A DNA stretch of 8,291 nt, taken from assembly GCA_020345945.1 (NCBI GenBank), contig CP070773.1:691516-699806 (forward strand). The letters run 5' to 3'. This stretch comes from Candidatus Bathyarchaeota archaeon. Lineage in GTDB: Archaea > Thermoproteota > Bathyarchaeia > RBG-16-48-13 > GCA-020345945. Positions within the stretch are counted from its first letter, which is position 1. Each line of letters begins with the position of its first letter. The translations under genes and the position numbers were made by a program. Under the pieces are notes generated by a model. That model was not told where the DNA came from. It saw nothing but the letters and a program-made list of their open reading frames with translations, and made no database searches. This document shows, piece by piece, positions 1 through 7,030 of this stretch.

Positions 1-15
1 GGGGAGAGGAGATAA
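1..15 (+). CDS. possible 3' tail of an upstream gene (last codons and stop)
   Basis: In the frame starting at base 1 the codons read Gly-Glu-Arg-Arg and then TAA at 13-15. That stop would overlap the ATG of the next gene by one base (TAATG), a typical translational-coupling junction inside an ABC transporter operon. By analogy with tungstate and molybdate operons the missing gene would be the membrane permease, but only four codons are visible, so this is inference from the junction alone. The same bases carry the GGAG-type ribosome binding site of the following ATPase gene. Confidence 0.3.
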   Translation, partial: GERR

Positions 16-749
16 TGGCAGAGATCCGAGTAGAAAAGCTGACAAAAAGATATGGTGAGATCACCTCAGTCGAGAATGTCAGTCTCAACGTGAAGAAAGG
101 CGAGATATTTGCAATGATAGGACCAAGCGGTACTGGTAAGTCTACTCTTCTCAGGATCATTGATCTCCTTGAACCCCCAACCTCCGGAGAAGTCTACATG
201 GACAGCTTGGCAATCTGTTCCTTAAAAGGAGTAGATAGACTTGCTGCGATAAAGAGGATGGGTATCGTCTTTCAGAGGCCGATCGTATTCAACCGATCTG
301 TTCTCGACAATATAAGATATGGCTTGGAGATACGAGATATCCCTGAAGCTGAGATTGAGGTTGAAGTGCAACTGTATCTTAATATGCTCGGTCTCAGCGA
401 CTTTGCCGACAGAAATGCGTTACTTCTCTCTGGAGGAGAAGCACAGAGAGTGGCCCTAGCCCGTACATTGGTATGTCATCCCGAAGTTCTCCTACTCGAC
501 GAGCCGACAGCAAATCTAGACCCTATCAATGTCACCATAATTGAGGACGCAATAATAGACGCAAACAGGAAAGAAGGGACAACCGTCCTAATTGCCACCC
601 ATAATATGTTTCAAGCAAAGCGGATCGCCCACAGGGTTGGTTTCATGCTAGCAGGCAGACTAATAGAGACAGGGACCGCATCAAAAATCTTTGAGAGACC
701 TAAGGACCCGAGAACAGAATCCTTTGTGAAAGGAGAAATGGTATTCTAA
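15..749 (+). CDS. ABC transporter ATP-binding protein, tungstate/molybdate (TupC/WtpC-like) type
   Basis: This is the cytoplasmic ATPase of an ABC importer, 244 residues long. All nucleotide-binding motifs are intact: Walker A GPSGTGKST at 36-44, the Q-loop glutamine near 87, the signature LSGGEAQ at 138-144, Walker B VLLLDEP at 158-164 followed by a D-loop, and the switch histidine in ATHN near 196. The LSGGEAQR signature and overall length resemble phosphate and tungstate importer ATPases such as TupC. The protein ends soon after the ABC fold, so it lacks the C-terminal TOBE domain found in ModC and WtpC. The ATG has a GAGAGGAG purine tract just upstream. The tungstate/molybdate assignment rests largely on the ModE-like gene that follows 55 bases later; a phosphate or other anion substrate cannot be excluded from this subunit alone. 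Confidence 0.9.
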   Translation: MAEIRVEKLTKRYGEITSVENVSLNVKKGEIFAMIGPSGTGKSTLLRIIDLLEPPTSGEVYMDSLAICSLKGVDRLAAIKRMGIVFQRPIVFNRSVLDNIRYGLEIRDIPEAEIEVEVQLYLNMLGLSDFADRNALLLSGGEAQRVALARTLVCHPEVLLLDEPTANLDPINVTIIEDAIIDANRKEGTTVLIATHNMFQAKRIAHRVGFMLAGRLIETGTASKIFERPKDPRTESFVKGEMVF

Positions 750-790
750 AAAAGATTAGAAGAAAAATATCTCGATTCTACATTCATTAA

Positions 791-797
791 GAGAGGG
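791..797 (+). promoter_or_regulatory. Shine-Dalgarno site that fixes a TTG start
   Basis: GAGAGGG lies seven bases before the TTG at 805. No ATG or GTG is equally well placed, so it supports the unusual TTG start of the ModE-like regulator. Confidence 0.6.
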
Positions 798-804
798 ACA
801 CGAC

Positions 805-1377
805 TTGGCTGAAGAGCAGGATATTATAACTAAACCTGTAGTAAAACTCTGGCTCGAAACAGAGAAAGGCTATGTCTTTGGAGAGGGCGCTTTTGAACTT
901 CTTGGTAAAATCGAGAAATATGGAACTATCTCAAAAGCCGCCACATCTATGAATATGAGCTATAGGCAGGCTTGGGGAATTCTCAAGAAAGTTGAGAAGC
1001 GGCTAGGAGAACCTCTCGTGGAGACCAAGAGGGGAGGAGCCTACGGCGGAGGGAGATCTACACTCACCCCTCTAGGAAGACGAATACTACAGCAATACTG
1101 TGTGGAGAAAGAGATCATACAAATAAAAAGGGATGACGATCTCAGGTGGGAAGATTTGTCTAGGAAACTGAGTACTAGAAACCAGCTTGACGCCGAGGTT
1201 ATTTCCGTGGAGAACCGCGATGTTACCTCAATAGTTAAGGTCAGAATTTCCGCTCCTACTTTGGTTACCGCTGTAATTACTAGAGAAGCCGCAGAAGAAC
1301 TTTCATTGAAGAAGGGAACAAGAGTTCAAGCCTCTATGAAAGCGACATCGGTTATGATCGACAGAAACGAAGAATAG
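805..1377 (+). CDS. ModE-like transcriptional regulator (winged HTH plus a single TOBE/Mop domain)
   Basis: This is a 190-residue DNA-binding oxyanion sensor. Residues about 26-95 form a ModE/LysR-type winged helix-turn-helix: GTISKAATSMNMSYRQAW is the helix-turn-helix and RGGAYGGGRSTLTPLGRR is the glycine-rich wing typical of ModE. Residues about 125-187 form one TOBE/Mop domain, recognisable from the strand pattern ending in GTRVQASMKATSVMI. E. coli ModE carries two Mop units per chain; this shorter single-TOBE layout is common in archaea and would bind molybdate or tungstate across a dimer or higher oligomer. Translation starts at a TTG preceded by GAGAGGG. The gene follows the ABC ATPase by 55 bases on the same strand. 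The expected role, by analogy with ModE, is to control the transporter operon and possibly Mo/W enzyme genes in response to oxyanion. Confidence 0.88.
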   Translation: MAEEQDIITKPVVKLWLETEKGYVFGEGAFELLGKIEKYGTISKAATSMNMSYRQAWGILKKVEKRLGEPLVETKRGGAYGGGRSTLTPLGRRILQQYCVEKEIIQIKRDDDLRWEDLSRKLSTRNQLDAEVISVENRDVTSIVKVRISAPTLVTAVITREAAEELSLKKGTRVQASMKATSVMIDRNEE

Positions 1378-1478
1378 ATCTGTATCCAGAAATGAAATGA
1401 AACATATGTAGATTGCCCTGATCAAGTCTGAACTATCGAGACTAGACTCTGACCCATAGAGGAAATGAGGTGTCTATT
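1378..1478 (+). promoter_or_regulatory. intergenic leader before the dehydratase operon
   Basis: About 100 bases separate the ModE-like regulator from the preferred start of the next gene. No convincing TATA box is visible: AAACATATG near 1399-1407 is the closest AT-rich stretch, and I see no operator or terminator with confidence. At its 3' end GAGGTG (1467-1472) pairs perfectly with the archaeal anti-SD and lies six bases before the ATG at 1479. The upstream AGAGG at 1458-1462 could instead serve a GTG start at 1470. Confidence 0.35.
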
Positions 1479-2714
1479 ATGCGTAGGTTGAAGATCAACG
1501 ATGTAAGAACCATACTTACAGCCCCGGATGGAATTCGTCTAGTTATAGTAAAGGTAGTGACGAATAAGCCGAATTTGTATGGTGTTGGATGTGCAACCTT
1601 CACCCAAAGACCTTTAGCCGTTGCTACAGCGGTAGAGGAATATCTAAAGCCTTTCCTAATCGGTAAGGACCCTGACCAGATAGAAGACATCTTCCAATCG
1701 TCCCTTGTAAGTTCGTATTGGCGGAACGGTCCCGTGCTGAACAACGCCCTAAGTGGTGTTGATATGGCACTCTGGGACATCAAAGGAAAACGGGCAGATA
1801 TGCCTGTATACCAACTTCTAGGCGGGAAATGTCGTCACGCAGCCGCACTCTATGCCCACGCCTCAGGACATAACTTTGAAGAAGTCACTAACAACGTTCG
1901 AAATTACATTGAAGACGGATATCACTACGTTCGCGCTCAGATCGCGATCTCTGGATACTCAACCTACGGAGTGAGAGGGAAATCCCGTGGACGAAGAACT
2001 CAACAACCCATATCATCGGGACAACGGCACACTTTTGAACCAACGGCGTATGTAAACACCGTCCTCCAACTTTTCGATCATCTTCGAACTGAACTGGGAT
2101 ATGATATCGAACTACTCCATGACGTCCATGAACGCATACCACCAATCCAAGCCATAACGCTTGCTAAAGGACTAGAGAAATACCGACTCTTCTTTCTAGA
2201 AGATCCCTTTGCACCTGAAGACATCGAATATTTCCGGATCCTTCGACATCAGACCAGCATACCGATCGCTATGGGTGAGCTCTTCAGTAACCCAAACGAA
2301 TACCTACCTTTAATCAAGGACCGTCTCATTGACTTCATCCGTGTACATCTATCGCAGATCGGTGGATTGAGTATGGGACGTAAGCTTGCTGCCATGTGTG
2401 AATTCTTCGGAGTCCGGACGGCTTGGCATGGACCTGGTGACGTTTCACCAGTAGGGCATGCAGCCAATCTAGCATTAGATCTCGCCTGCCACAATTTCGG
2501 CATTCAAGAACAACATAAGTTCAAAGAAGCGACCCGCAGAGTGTTCCTAGGATGCCCCGAGATCAGAGACGGATACCTTTGGCCGAACGATACTCCTGGG
2601 TTGGGAATAGACATTGACGAGAAACTCGCCGCCAAATTCCCCTTCCCAAAGGATCCCCTCGGTGGCGGATGGGAACCAATTCGCAAACCCGACGGAACAG
2701 TAATCCGACCGTAG
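1479..2714 (+). CDS. enolase-superfamily sugar-acid dehydratase (D-mannonate/D-gluconate dehydratase group, ManD/RspA-like)
   Basis: This is a 411-residue mandelate-racemase-type TIM-barrel enzyme, probably removing water from a C6 sugar acid such as D-mannonate or D-gluconate to give 2-keto-3-deoxygluconate. Using the ATG at 1479, the three Mg2+ ligands are Asp215 (in LLHDVHERI), Glu241 (LEDP) and Glu267 (GELF). His217, next to the first ligand, and His317 (WHGPGDVSP) also match the ManD group, as do GIQE near 341-344 and the C-terminal DTPGLGIDIDEKLAAKFPF. The active-site loop keeps the Arg/Tyr pair (VRAQ Arg152 and YGV Tyr163). The Pro after HG, where efficient mannonate dehydratases as I recall have Ala, hints at the low-activity or gluconate-acting subgroup; this is inference. 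The start was chosen for its GAGGTG site and because ManD proteins begin MKI-like; a GTG at 1470 would add three residues. The gene leads the ABC permease by 11 bases. Confidence 0.85.
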   Translation: MRRLKINDVRTILTAPDGIRLVIVKVVTNKPNLYGVGCATFTQRPLAVATAVEEYLKPFLIGKDPDQIEDIFQSSLVSSYWRNGPVLNNALSGVDMALWDIKGKRADMPVYQLLGGKCRHAAALYAHASGHNFEEVTNNVRNYIEDGYHYVRAQIAISGYSTYGVRGKSRGRRTQQPISSGQRHTFEPTAYVNTVLQLFDHLRTELGYDIELLHDVHERIPPIQAITLAKGLEKYRLFFLEDPFAPEDIEYFRILRHQTSIPIAMGELFSNPNEYLPLIKDRLIDFIRVHLSQIGGLSMGRKLAAMCEFFGVRTAWHGPGDVSPVGHAANLALDLACHNFGIQEQHKFKEATRRVFLGCPEIRDGYLWPNDTPGLGIDIDEKLAAKFPFPKDPLGGGWEPIRKPDGTVIRP

Positions 2715-2718
2715 AGGT
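2714..2718 (+). promoter_or_regulatory. Shine-Dalgarno site that decides the permease start
   Basis: GAGGT overlaps the last base of the dehydratase stop codon and sits seven bases before the ATG at 2726. It favours that ATG over the in-frame ATG at 2669, which lies inside the dehydratase gene and has no comparable site. Confidence 0.6.
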
Positions 2719-2725
2719 ATTGTAT

Positions 2726-5377
2726 ATGTCCGCCACAAGGATTGCCTTCAGAAACCTGTCAAGACGAAAGCTTAGAAACGCTCTCACTATTTTGAGCATA
2801 ATCATAGGTGTCGCACTTCTAACAGGAGTGAACGTGGCATTCGACAGCGCCTACAATCAGTTCGTTGATACCATTAACAGATCCTCCGGATCAGTCGATA
2901 TCAGCATACGATCAGCGACTGGCGCATCATTAAGCGATGACATATTGCCAGAAATCCTACAAGTAAAAGGGATAGCTGAAGCGTCAGGAAGGGTTACAGG
3001 ATCAGGGCATGCAATATTCTGGAACGCGACAGAAGAGAGTTCAGCACTACTCACAATCAATGGAGTGAACCCGATCAACGATTTTGACTATCTGAACCCA
3101 GAATACACAAACATAACTGGGAAAAAAATGCTGAGCGCGGGCCAGATCGTGATAGACTCTCGACTAAACTATACAATTGGACAAAAGATCAAAGTCCGAA
3201 TAAAATCAACCTACTATTGGCTGGAAGTAGCAGGATTATATCATCTTCCGGTTGAGACCCAAGGAATGTCTTTCCTTGATATTTACACATCGTATGTGAC
3301 CATCCCGACGGCTCGAGAGATGTTCAAGAACTGGGGAAAGTACAGCAGGATCATCGCCCGTGTCAACAATGTCTCCAACACAAAGGAAGTGGTCAGCAGA
3401 CTCCAAAATACTCTCGGAGGAGAATACGAGATAATCGCTGAAAAAGAGAGAATCCTTGACCGAATGCGAGACGCTCTAGAAGGTTTCAGAAGTGGGCTTT
3501 TCATCATGTCGGCTTTAACAAGCGTCGTGGCACTAGTTATCGTCTTTAACACGGTCTACATGAACGTGAAGGAGAGGATATATGAGATCGGTGTGATCAG
3601 ATCCATCGGAGCTTCAAAGATCCAAGTCTTCCGAATCTTCCTCTTTGAAAGCGTGCTCCTTGGTGTAATAGGAACAATCATAGGACTAACTATAGGATTC
3701 ATGCTAGCAGGTCAGCTCTCAGGAATGTTTGGTTTCCCCTCATCCTCTGAGGAAGTTCGAATGATCTACAAGCCTGGAACAGTGATCCTCGGAGTCGCCA
3801 CTGGACTCTTCACTACGCTTATTGGTGGTCTTATTCCGTCGATCATGGCAGGGCGAACAGAGATCCTTCAGGCACTTAGACCCTCAATGAGAGCTACAAC
3901 CCACAGAAGACTCCATTGGATCCTACTTGGCGTAGGAATCCCATTCTTTTTGATAGGGACATATCTAGGGAGAATCGTCAACGCAACAACCACCACAGAC
4001 ATACCAAGAATCGGCGTAGCCTCAATAATCCCCTTGATAGGAGGACTCATACTGATTACGGCAGGTCTGATAAGGGGCGCAGAAAAGATCTTCGAGTACA
4101 TACTTTACCCAATCTTCGGAAAGATCAGCAGACTCACCTCAAGAAACTTCTCGAGAAACCTAGTGAGAACCACGGTCTGCTTCACACTGATTGCAATGAG
4201 CCTCTCCTTCATAGTCGTAATAGCCGGAGTACAGTTTACCGTAGATGACGCAATGAGAGAGACGATCACTACCCTATTTCAATCAGATATAATCGTCGTG
4301 ACAGGAGACGCCTCCATAGATAGAGAATTCTGGAAAGATCTGGTTAACCTCGAGAACGGAACCCTCATCGAAATGGCATCCCCCGCGCGAATAATAGGAA
4401 CCAAGGTGAGGACATTGACGAGAAGTGAGAATGTCTCCATCTCCTTGACCGCGATCCATACACCGAACGGAGCCTACTCCGATGAGTTCTGTTCATATCC
4501 TGAAGTCATGGACATGACTTTCACACCAGACACGCCACAAGATGTCTACCAGAGACTCCACGATCTGAACACGATTGTCCTCTCGAGCAATGTCGCTCAG
4601 ACTCTAGAGGCAAAAGTTGGCTCAAGAATCAATGTTCTATCATTACTCGCTGTAGAGATCGCACCAGGTGTTGTAATCTGGAAACCAGTATGGAGAAACT
4701 TCAAAGTTGTCGGGATAGTCGAAGTAGGAATGGACCAAATGCCTATGGGAGGACAGCGGAGTAAGATGTGCTACATCTCATACCACACACTCAACGGCCA
4801 ATGGGGTTACTTTGAGGATGAAGCGAACCTGTTCTACGTGAAAGCCAAACCTGAACACAGCGATAATCTTGCATACGTCAGAGACAGAATCCTACAGAGA
4901 TTTGGAAAAAAGTATGGAGTTGGAGTAATCACAAGGATCGATATCTTAGAAGCGGTAAAAGAGCACATGAGTGAAATGTGGAACCTCTTCAACAACCTCA
5001 TCCTCTTCTCTGTTGCTGTAGCCGCCATCGGGATGTCCAGCATAATGATCATGAATATCTCTGAGAGAAGAAGAGAGATTGGAGTGTTACGATCCCAAGG
5101 CATGAGTATGATCCAGGTAGGCAAGATGGTAGTGGGAGAAGCAGTGATACTAGGAGTGATAGGGTTTCTGCTGGGAACAACCTCTGGAATGTTCTTCTAC
5201 CGATCAGTCGTCTTCGTAATGGCTGAAATCGGTCTCTCAGGAGCCCTCACAACTCCCTGGGAAGCAATAAGAACGGCGGCAATCCTCTCCTTAGGAGTAT
5301 CGGCTCTGAGTGTGTTATATCCCTTGTACAAAGCGATCAAACTCAATATAGTTGATGCTGTTAGGAGGAACGAGTGA
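2726..5377 (+). CDS. ABC transporter permease with two FtsX/MacB-type units
   Basis: This is an 883-residue membrane protein, the permease of a type VII (MacB/LolCE-like) ABC system. The first unit has a membrane helix near 20-36 after the basic start RNLSRRKLRNA, a large extracytoplasmic MacB-type domain (about 40-250), and FtsX helices near 257-278, 308-328 and 352-374. The coupling motif VKERIYEIGVIRSIGAS lies at about 281-297. Two extra helices near 398-414 and 431-449 link to a second unit: a helix near 483-502, a second external domain (about 505-745), and helices near 756-777, 800-820 and 850-866, with the second coupling motif ERRREIGVLRSQGMS near 780-794. Both halves of a permease dimer are thus fused in one chain. 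Such complexes use ATP to act mechanically on lipoproteins, peptides or envelope components rather than as importers. The substrate is unknown. The cognate ATPase starts at the very next base. Confidence 0.9.
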   Translation: MSATRIAFRNLSRRKLRNALTILSIIIGVALLTGVNVAFDSAYNQFVDTINRSSGSVDISIRSATGASLSDDILPEILQVKGIAEASGRVTGSGHAIFWNATEESSALLTINGVNPINDFDYLNPEYTNITGKKMLSAGQIVIDSRLNYTIGQKIKVRIKSTYYWLEVAGLYHLPVETQGMSFLDIYTSYVTIPTAREMFKNWGKYSRIIARVNNVSNTKEVVSRLQNTLGGEYEIIAEKERILDRMRDALEGFRSGLFIMSALTSVVALVIVFNTVYMNVKERIYEIGVIRSIGASKIQVFRIFLFESVLLGVIGTIIGLTIGFMLAGQLSGMFGFPSSSEEVRMIYKPGTVILGVATGLFTTLIGGLIPSIMAGRTEILQALRPSMRATTHRRLHWILLGVGIPFFLIGTYLGRIVNATTTTDIPRIGVASIIPLIGGLILITAGLIRGAEKIFEYILYPIFGKISRLTSRNFSRNLVRTTVCFTLIAMSLSFIVVIAGVQFTVDDAMRETITTLFQSDIIVVTGDASIDREFWKDLVNLENGTLIEMASPARIIGTKVRTLTRSENVSISLTAIHTPNGAYSDEFCSYPEVMDMTFTPDTPQDVYQRLHDLNTIVLSSNVAQTLEAKVGSRINVLSLLAVEIAPGVVIWKPVWRNFKVVGIVEVGMDQMPMGGQRSKMCYISYHTLNGQWGYFEDEANLFYVKAKPEHSDNLAYVRDRILQRFGKKYGVGVITRIDILEAVKEHMSEMWNLFNNLILFSVAVAAIGMSSIMIMNISERRREIGVLRSQGMSMIQVGKMVVGEAVILGVIGFLLGTTSGMFFYRSVVFVMAEIGLSGALTTPWEAIRTAAILSLGVSALSVLYPLYKAIKLNIVDAVRRNE
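5363..5368 (+). promoter_or_regulatory. Shine-Dalgarno site inside the permease 3' end
   Basis: AGGAGG lies nine bases before the ATG at 5378, within the last codons of the permease. It is a perfect anti-SD match and points to coupled translation of permease and ATPase. Confidence 0.6.
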
Positions 5378-6091
5378 ATGACGAAGAAGAAAGATACAGA
5401 AATACCACTTTTAGAGATAAGAGAACTAGACAAGACCTACACGCTTGGAGAGATCAAGATTCAAGCACTGAACAGAGTCAACCTTCAAGTCAAAAAAGCG
5501 GAATTCGTTGCAGTGATGGGAGCATCAGGATCTGGTAAGACCACCCTGTTAAATCTCATAGGAACCCTAGACACACCGACAGCAGGCACCATCATACTCG
5601 ATGGAGAAGAGCTGCCAGAACTGAGTGAATCAGACAAAGACAGGATAAGGAGATACAAAATTGGATTCATCTACCAGTTCTACAATCTAATCCCAGTCCT
5701 TTCAGCCAGAGAGAACATAGAACTACCCATGGAATTCGCGAAAGTAGAAAAAAGAGAGAAAGAGAAGAGAGCGACACAACTACTAGAAATGGTTGGACTC
5801 TCGGATCGAGCAGACCACCGACCAGACGAACTTAGCGGGGGAGAACAACAGAGAGTCGCAATAGCAAGAGCACTCGCTAATCGACCTTCCTTGATCCTCG
5901 CCGACGAACCAACAGGAGACCTAGACACCAAGACAGGGCAAGAAGTCATAGGCAAACTGAAGGACCTCTGTAAAGAGGAAGGCGTAACGATAATCATGGT
6001 TACACACGATCCTATCGCAGCCGAACACGCAGACAGAATTGTCCAGATGAGAGATGGAACAATCGAAGGGGAAAGAGTCCTGACACAATAA
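5378..6091 (+). CDS. ABC transporter ATP-binding protein, LolD/MacB type
   Basis: This is the 237-residue cytoplasmic ATPase partner of the FtsX-type permease directly upstream; the permease TGA and this ATG abut (TGAATG). Motifs are complete: Walker A GASGSGKTT at 48-56, Q-loop Gln100 in the sequence IYQFYNLIPVLSARENI, signature LSGGEQQR at 152-159, Walker B LILADEPTGDLD at 172-183, and switch His210 in MVTHD. The FYNLIPVLSARENIELP segment and ADEPTGDLD are typical of the LolD/MacB/FtsE class that pairs with MacB-fold permeases rather than with importers. The length is normal for the class. It closes the plus-strand gene run and converges on the ArsR-family gene, with 42 bases between the stop codons. 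Confidence 0.93.
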   Translation: MTKKKDTEIPLLEIRELDKTYTLGEIKIQALNRVNLQVKKAEFVAVMGASGSGKTTLLNLIGTLDTPTAGTIILDGEELPELSESDKDRIRRYKIGFIYQFYNLIPVLSARENIELPMEFAKVEKREKEKRATQLLEMVGLSDRADHRPDELSGGEQQRVAIARALANRPSLILADEPTGDLDTKTGQEVIGKLKDLCKEEGVTIIMVTHDPIAAEHADRIVQMRDGTIEGERVLTQ

Positions 6092-6133
6092 TATAGCAGA
6101 GATGCAACCACTAAGCCCTATCTTCGAGGCGGA
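6092..6133. other. short convergent intergenic spacer
   Basis: These 42 bases separate the stop codons of the ABC ATPase (+) and the ArsR-family gene (-). I see no stable hairpin and no long T-run on either strand, so no terminator is called. Transcripts may overlap here. Confidence 0.5.
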
Positions 6134-6571
6134 TTAAATAGCTGATGAAGAGATCTCTTCCGCCGCTTCAAGGAGATTAATAATCAGCGGGGAGGCCACT
6201 GAGTAGAAGACCCAACGCCCTTCTCTCCTTTCCTGTGCTAGACCGGATCTTTCTAGAATGCCGAGATGGTGGGATGCTGTCGGCTGTGTCAGGTCCAACG
6301 CAGCCATGATCTCGCAAACACACATCTCTCGGTTGTTGATGAGTCTGAGAATGCTAAGGCGTTTTTCATCCCCAATGGCTTTAAAGATCCTGCTAAGACG
6401 TTTCATCACTTTCTTGTTTTCCGTCTTCTTCACCAAGTCATGTAATTCTTGAAGGTGACTGTCAACATCCTGAGACGATGAAACTCCACATTGAAGCATA
6501 CGAGTCATGCGGTCTCGTACCTCCTCATTTATTGGATCTCCCATATCTGACACCAGCTTCAATCTTCGCAT
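6134..6571 (-). CDS. ArsR-family winged-helix transcriptional regulator with N-terminal extension
   Basis: This is a metal(loid)- or thiol-responsive repressor of up to 145 residues. Residues about 55-140 are a standard ArsR/SmtB fold: KAIGDEKRLSILRLI opens the domain, the recognition helix lies in LTQPTASHHLGILERSG (94-110), and the wing is RREGRWVFYSV. MCVCEI puts Cys84 and Cys86 where ArsR-type As(III)/Sb(III) sensors carry their ELCVCDL motif. A third cysteine (Cys28) lies in an N-terminal extension of about 50 residues that looks helical and is not part of the usual fold. The start is uncertain: the TATA-like box at 6578-6589 is only about 12 bases from the ATG at 6571, so the GTG at 6553 or the ATG at 6544 would fit a leaderless or short-leader transcript better. 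The gene lies 49 bases downstream of the unknown minus-strand gene and probably regulates the nearby thioredoxin-permease pair. The inducer is inferred, not shown. Confidence 0.88.
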   Translation of the reverse strand: MRRLKLVSDMGDPINEEVRDRMTRMLQCGVSSSQDVDSHLQELHDLVKKTENKKVMKRLSRIFKAIGDEKRLSILRLINNREMCVCEIMAALDLTQPTASHHLGILERSGLAQERREGRWVFYSVASPLIINLLEAAEEISSSAI

Positions 6572-6577
6572 TTACGG

Positions 6578-6589
6578 ATTTAAATATAT
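6578..6589 (-). promoter_or_regulatory. candidate TATA box for the ArsR-family gene
   Basis: An AT-only stretch containing the palindrome ATTTAAAT (6578-6585) and extending to ATATATTTAAAT on the minus strand lies between the two minus-strand genes. Archaeal start sites fall about 26 bases downstream of the box centre, here near 6557, which suggests initiation downstream of the first ATG. It is the only TATA-like element in this 49-base gap. Confidence 0.45.
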
Positions 6590-6620
6590 GTTTGAAAACC
6601 GAAATCTTGCCTATGGACAT

Positions 6621-7028
6621 TTACATCGTCCAGAAAGAGGAGACTTTTAGATCCAGATTTCTTAACTCTCGCTTCAGGAACCGAACAACGTCCTCTTCAG
6701 ATATGTATTGAACCCCTGTCCGGTGAACCTGCAAGGGAATCCCAGTCTGTTTCAGTCGACCATCTTTAGCAAAATCGAGGAAGATATACTGAACCCCCTC
6801 ACATGTCAAGATCAACCTCAACGAAGTCAGGTTTCTAGGCTTGAGACCCTGCTCTATATTGTAGACCAATTTGTTTACTCTTGAAGAGATTGCCCGAGCC
6901 TTGAATTCCCTCCAAGTTCTAACACGAACAAGCCGTCTCTCATCATTTGAACTCTGACTCAAAGCCCAACTCACTTCCTCGATATTCTGGACGCGTTCCT
7001 TTGAATTCTCGCGAAAGAGATGACGCAT
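6621..7028 (-). CDS. uncharacterised basic protein, divergent to the thioredoxin-permease pair
   Basis: I do not recognise a family for this 135-residue protein. It is soluble, with no signal peptide or membrane helix. Residues about 10-60 look helical and are rich in Arg and Lys (DERRLVRVRTWREFKARA at 29-46). Residues about 66-100 look like beta strands (LTSLRLILTCEGVQYIFLDF and then TGIPLQVHRTGVQY), and EEDVVRFLKREL at 111-122 is a closing helix. Its only cysteine is in LILTCEG. The start was placed at 7028 because the reading frame further upstream runs antisense through the thioredoxin gene and has low-complexity, shadow-like composition. There is no Shine-Dalgarno site, so the transcript is probably leaderless or nearly so from the divergent promoter. 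The ArsR-family gene follows on the same strand. Context suggests a part in the same metal or thiol response, possibly as a regulator or adaptor; that is inference. Confidence 0.65.
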   Translation of the reverse strand: MRHLFRENSKERVQNIEEVSWALSQSSNDERRLVRVRTWREFKARAISSRVNKLVYNIEQGLKPRNLTSLRLILTCEGVQYIFLDFAKDGRLKQTGIPLQVHRTGVQYISEEDVVRFLKRELRNLDLKVSSFWTM

Positions 7029-7030
7029 AG

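Noticed and set aside
1888..2145. Minus-strand frame opposite the dehydratase
   Set aside because: No recognisable domain, and the opposite strand encodes the catalytic loop of a well-matched enzyme.
2669..2725. Longer N-terminus for the FtsX-type permease
   Set aside because: It lies inside the dehydratase gene, lacks a ribosome binding site, and the added residues are polar; the ATG at 2726 has GAGGT at the right distance and a typical permease start.
3916..4248. 110-residue plus-strand frame inside the permease gene
   Set aside because: It is a low-complexity frame rich in Arg, Asn and His that shadows well-conserved membrane helices in the true frame.
5680..6111. 143-residue minus-strand frame opposite the LolD-type ATPase
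   Set aside because: Ser-rich antisense of intact ABC motifs; no ribosome binding site or family match.
6092..6133. Possible bidirectional terminator between convergent genes
   Set aside because: No hairpin with a stable stem and no T-tract on either strand could be found by eye.
6478..6711. Plus-strand frame across the two minus-strand genes
   Set aside because: It is antisense to the ArsR N-terminus and the 3' end of the unknown gene, and crosses their promoter gap.
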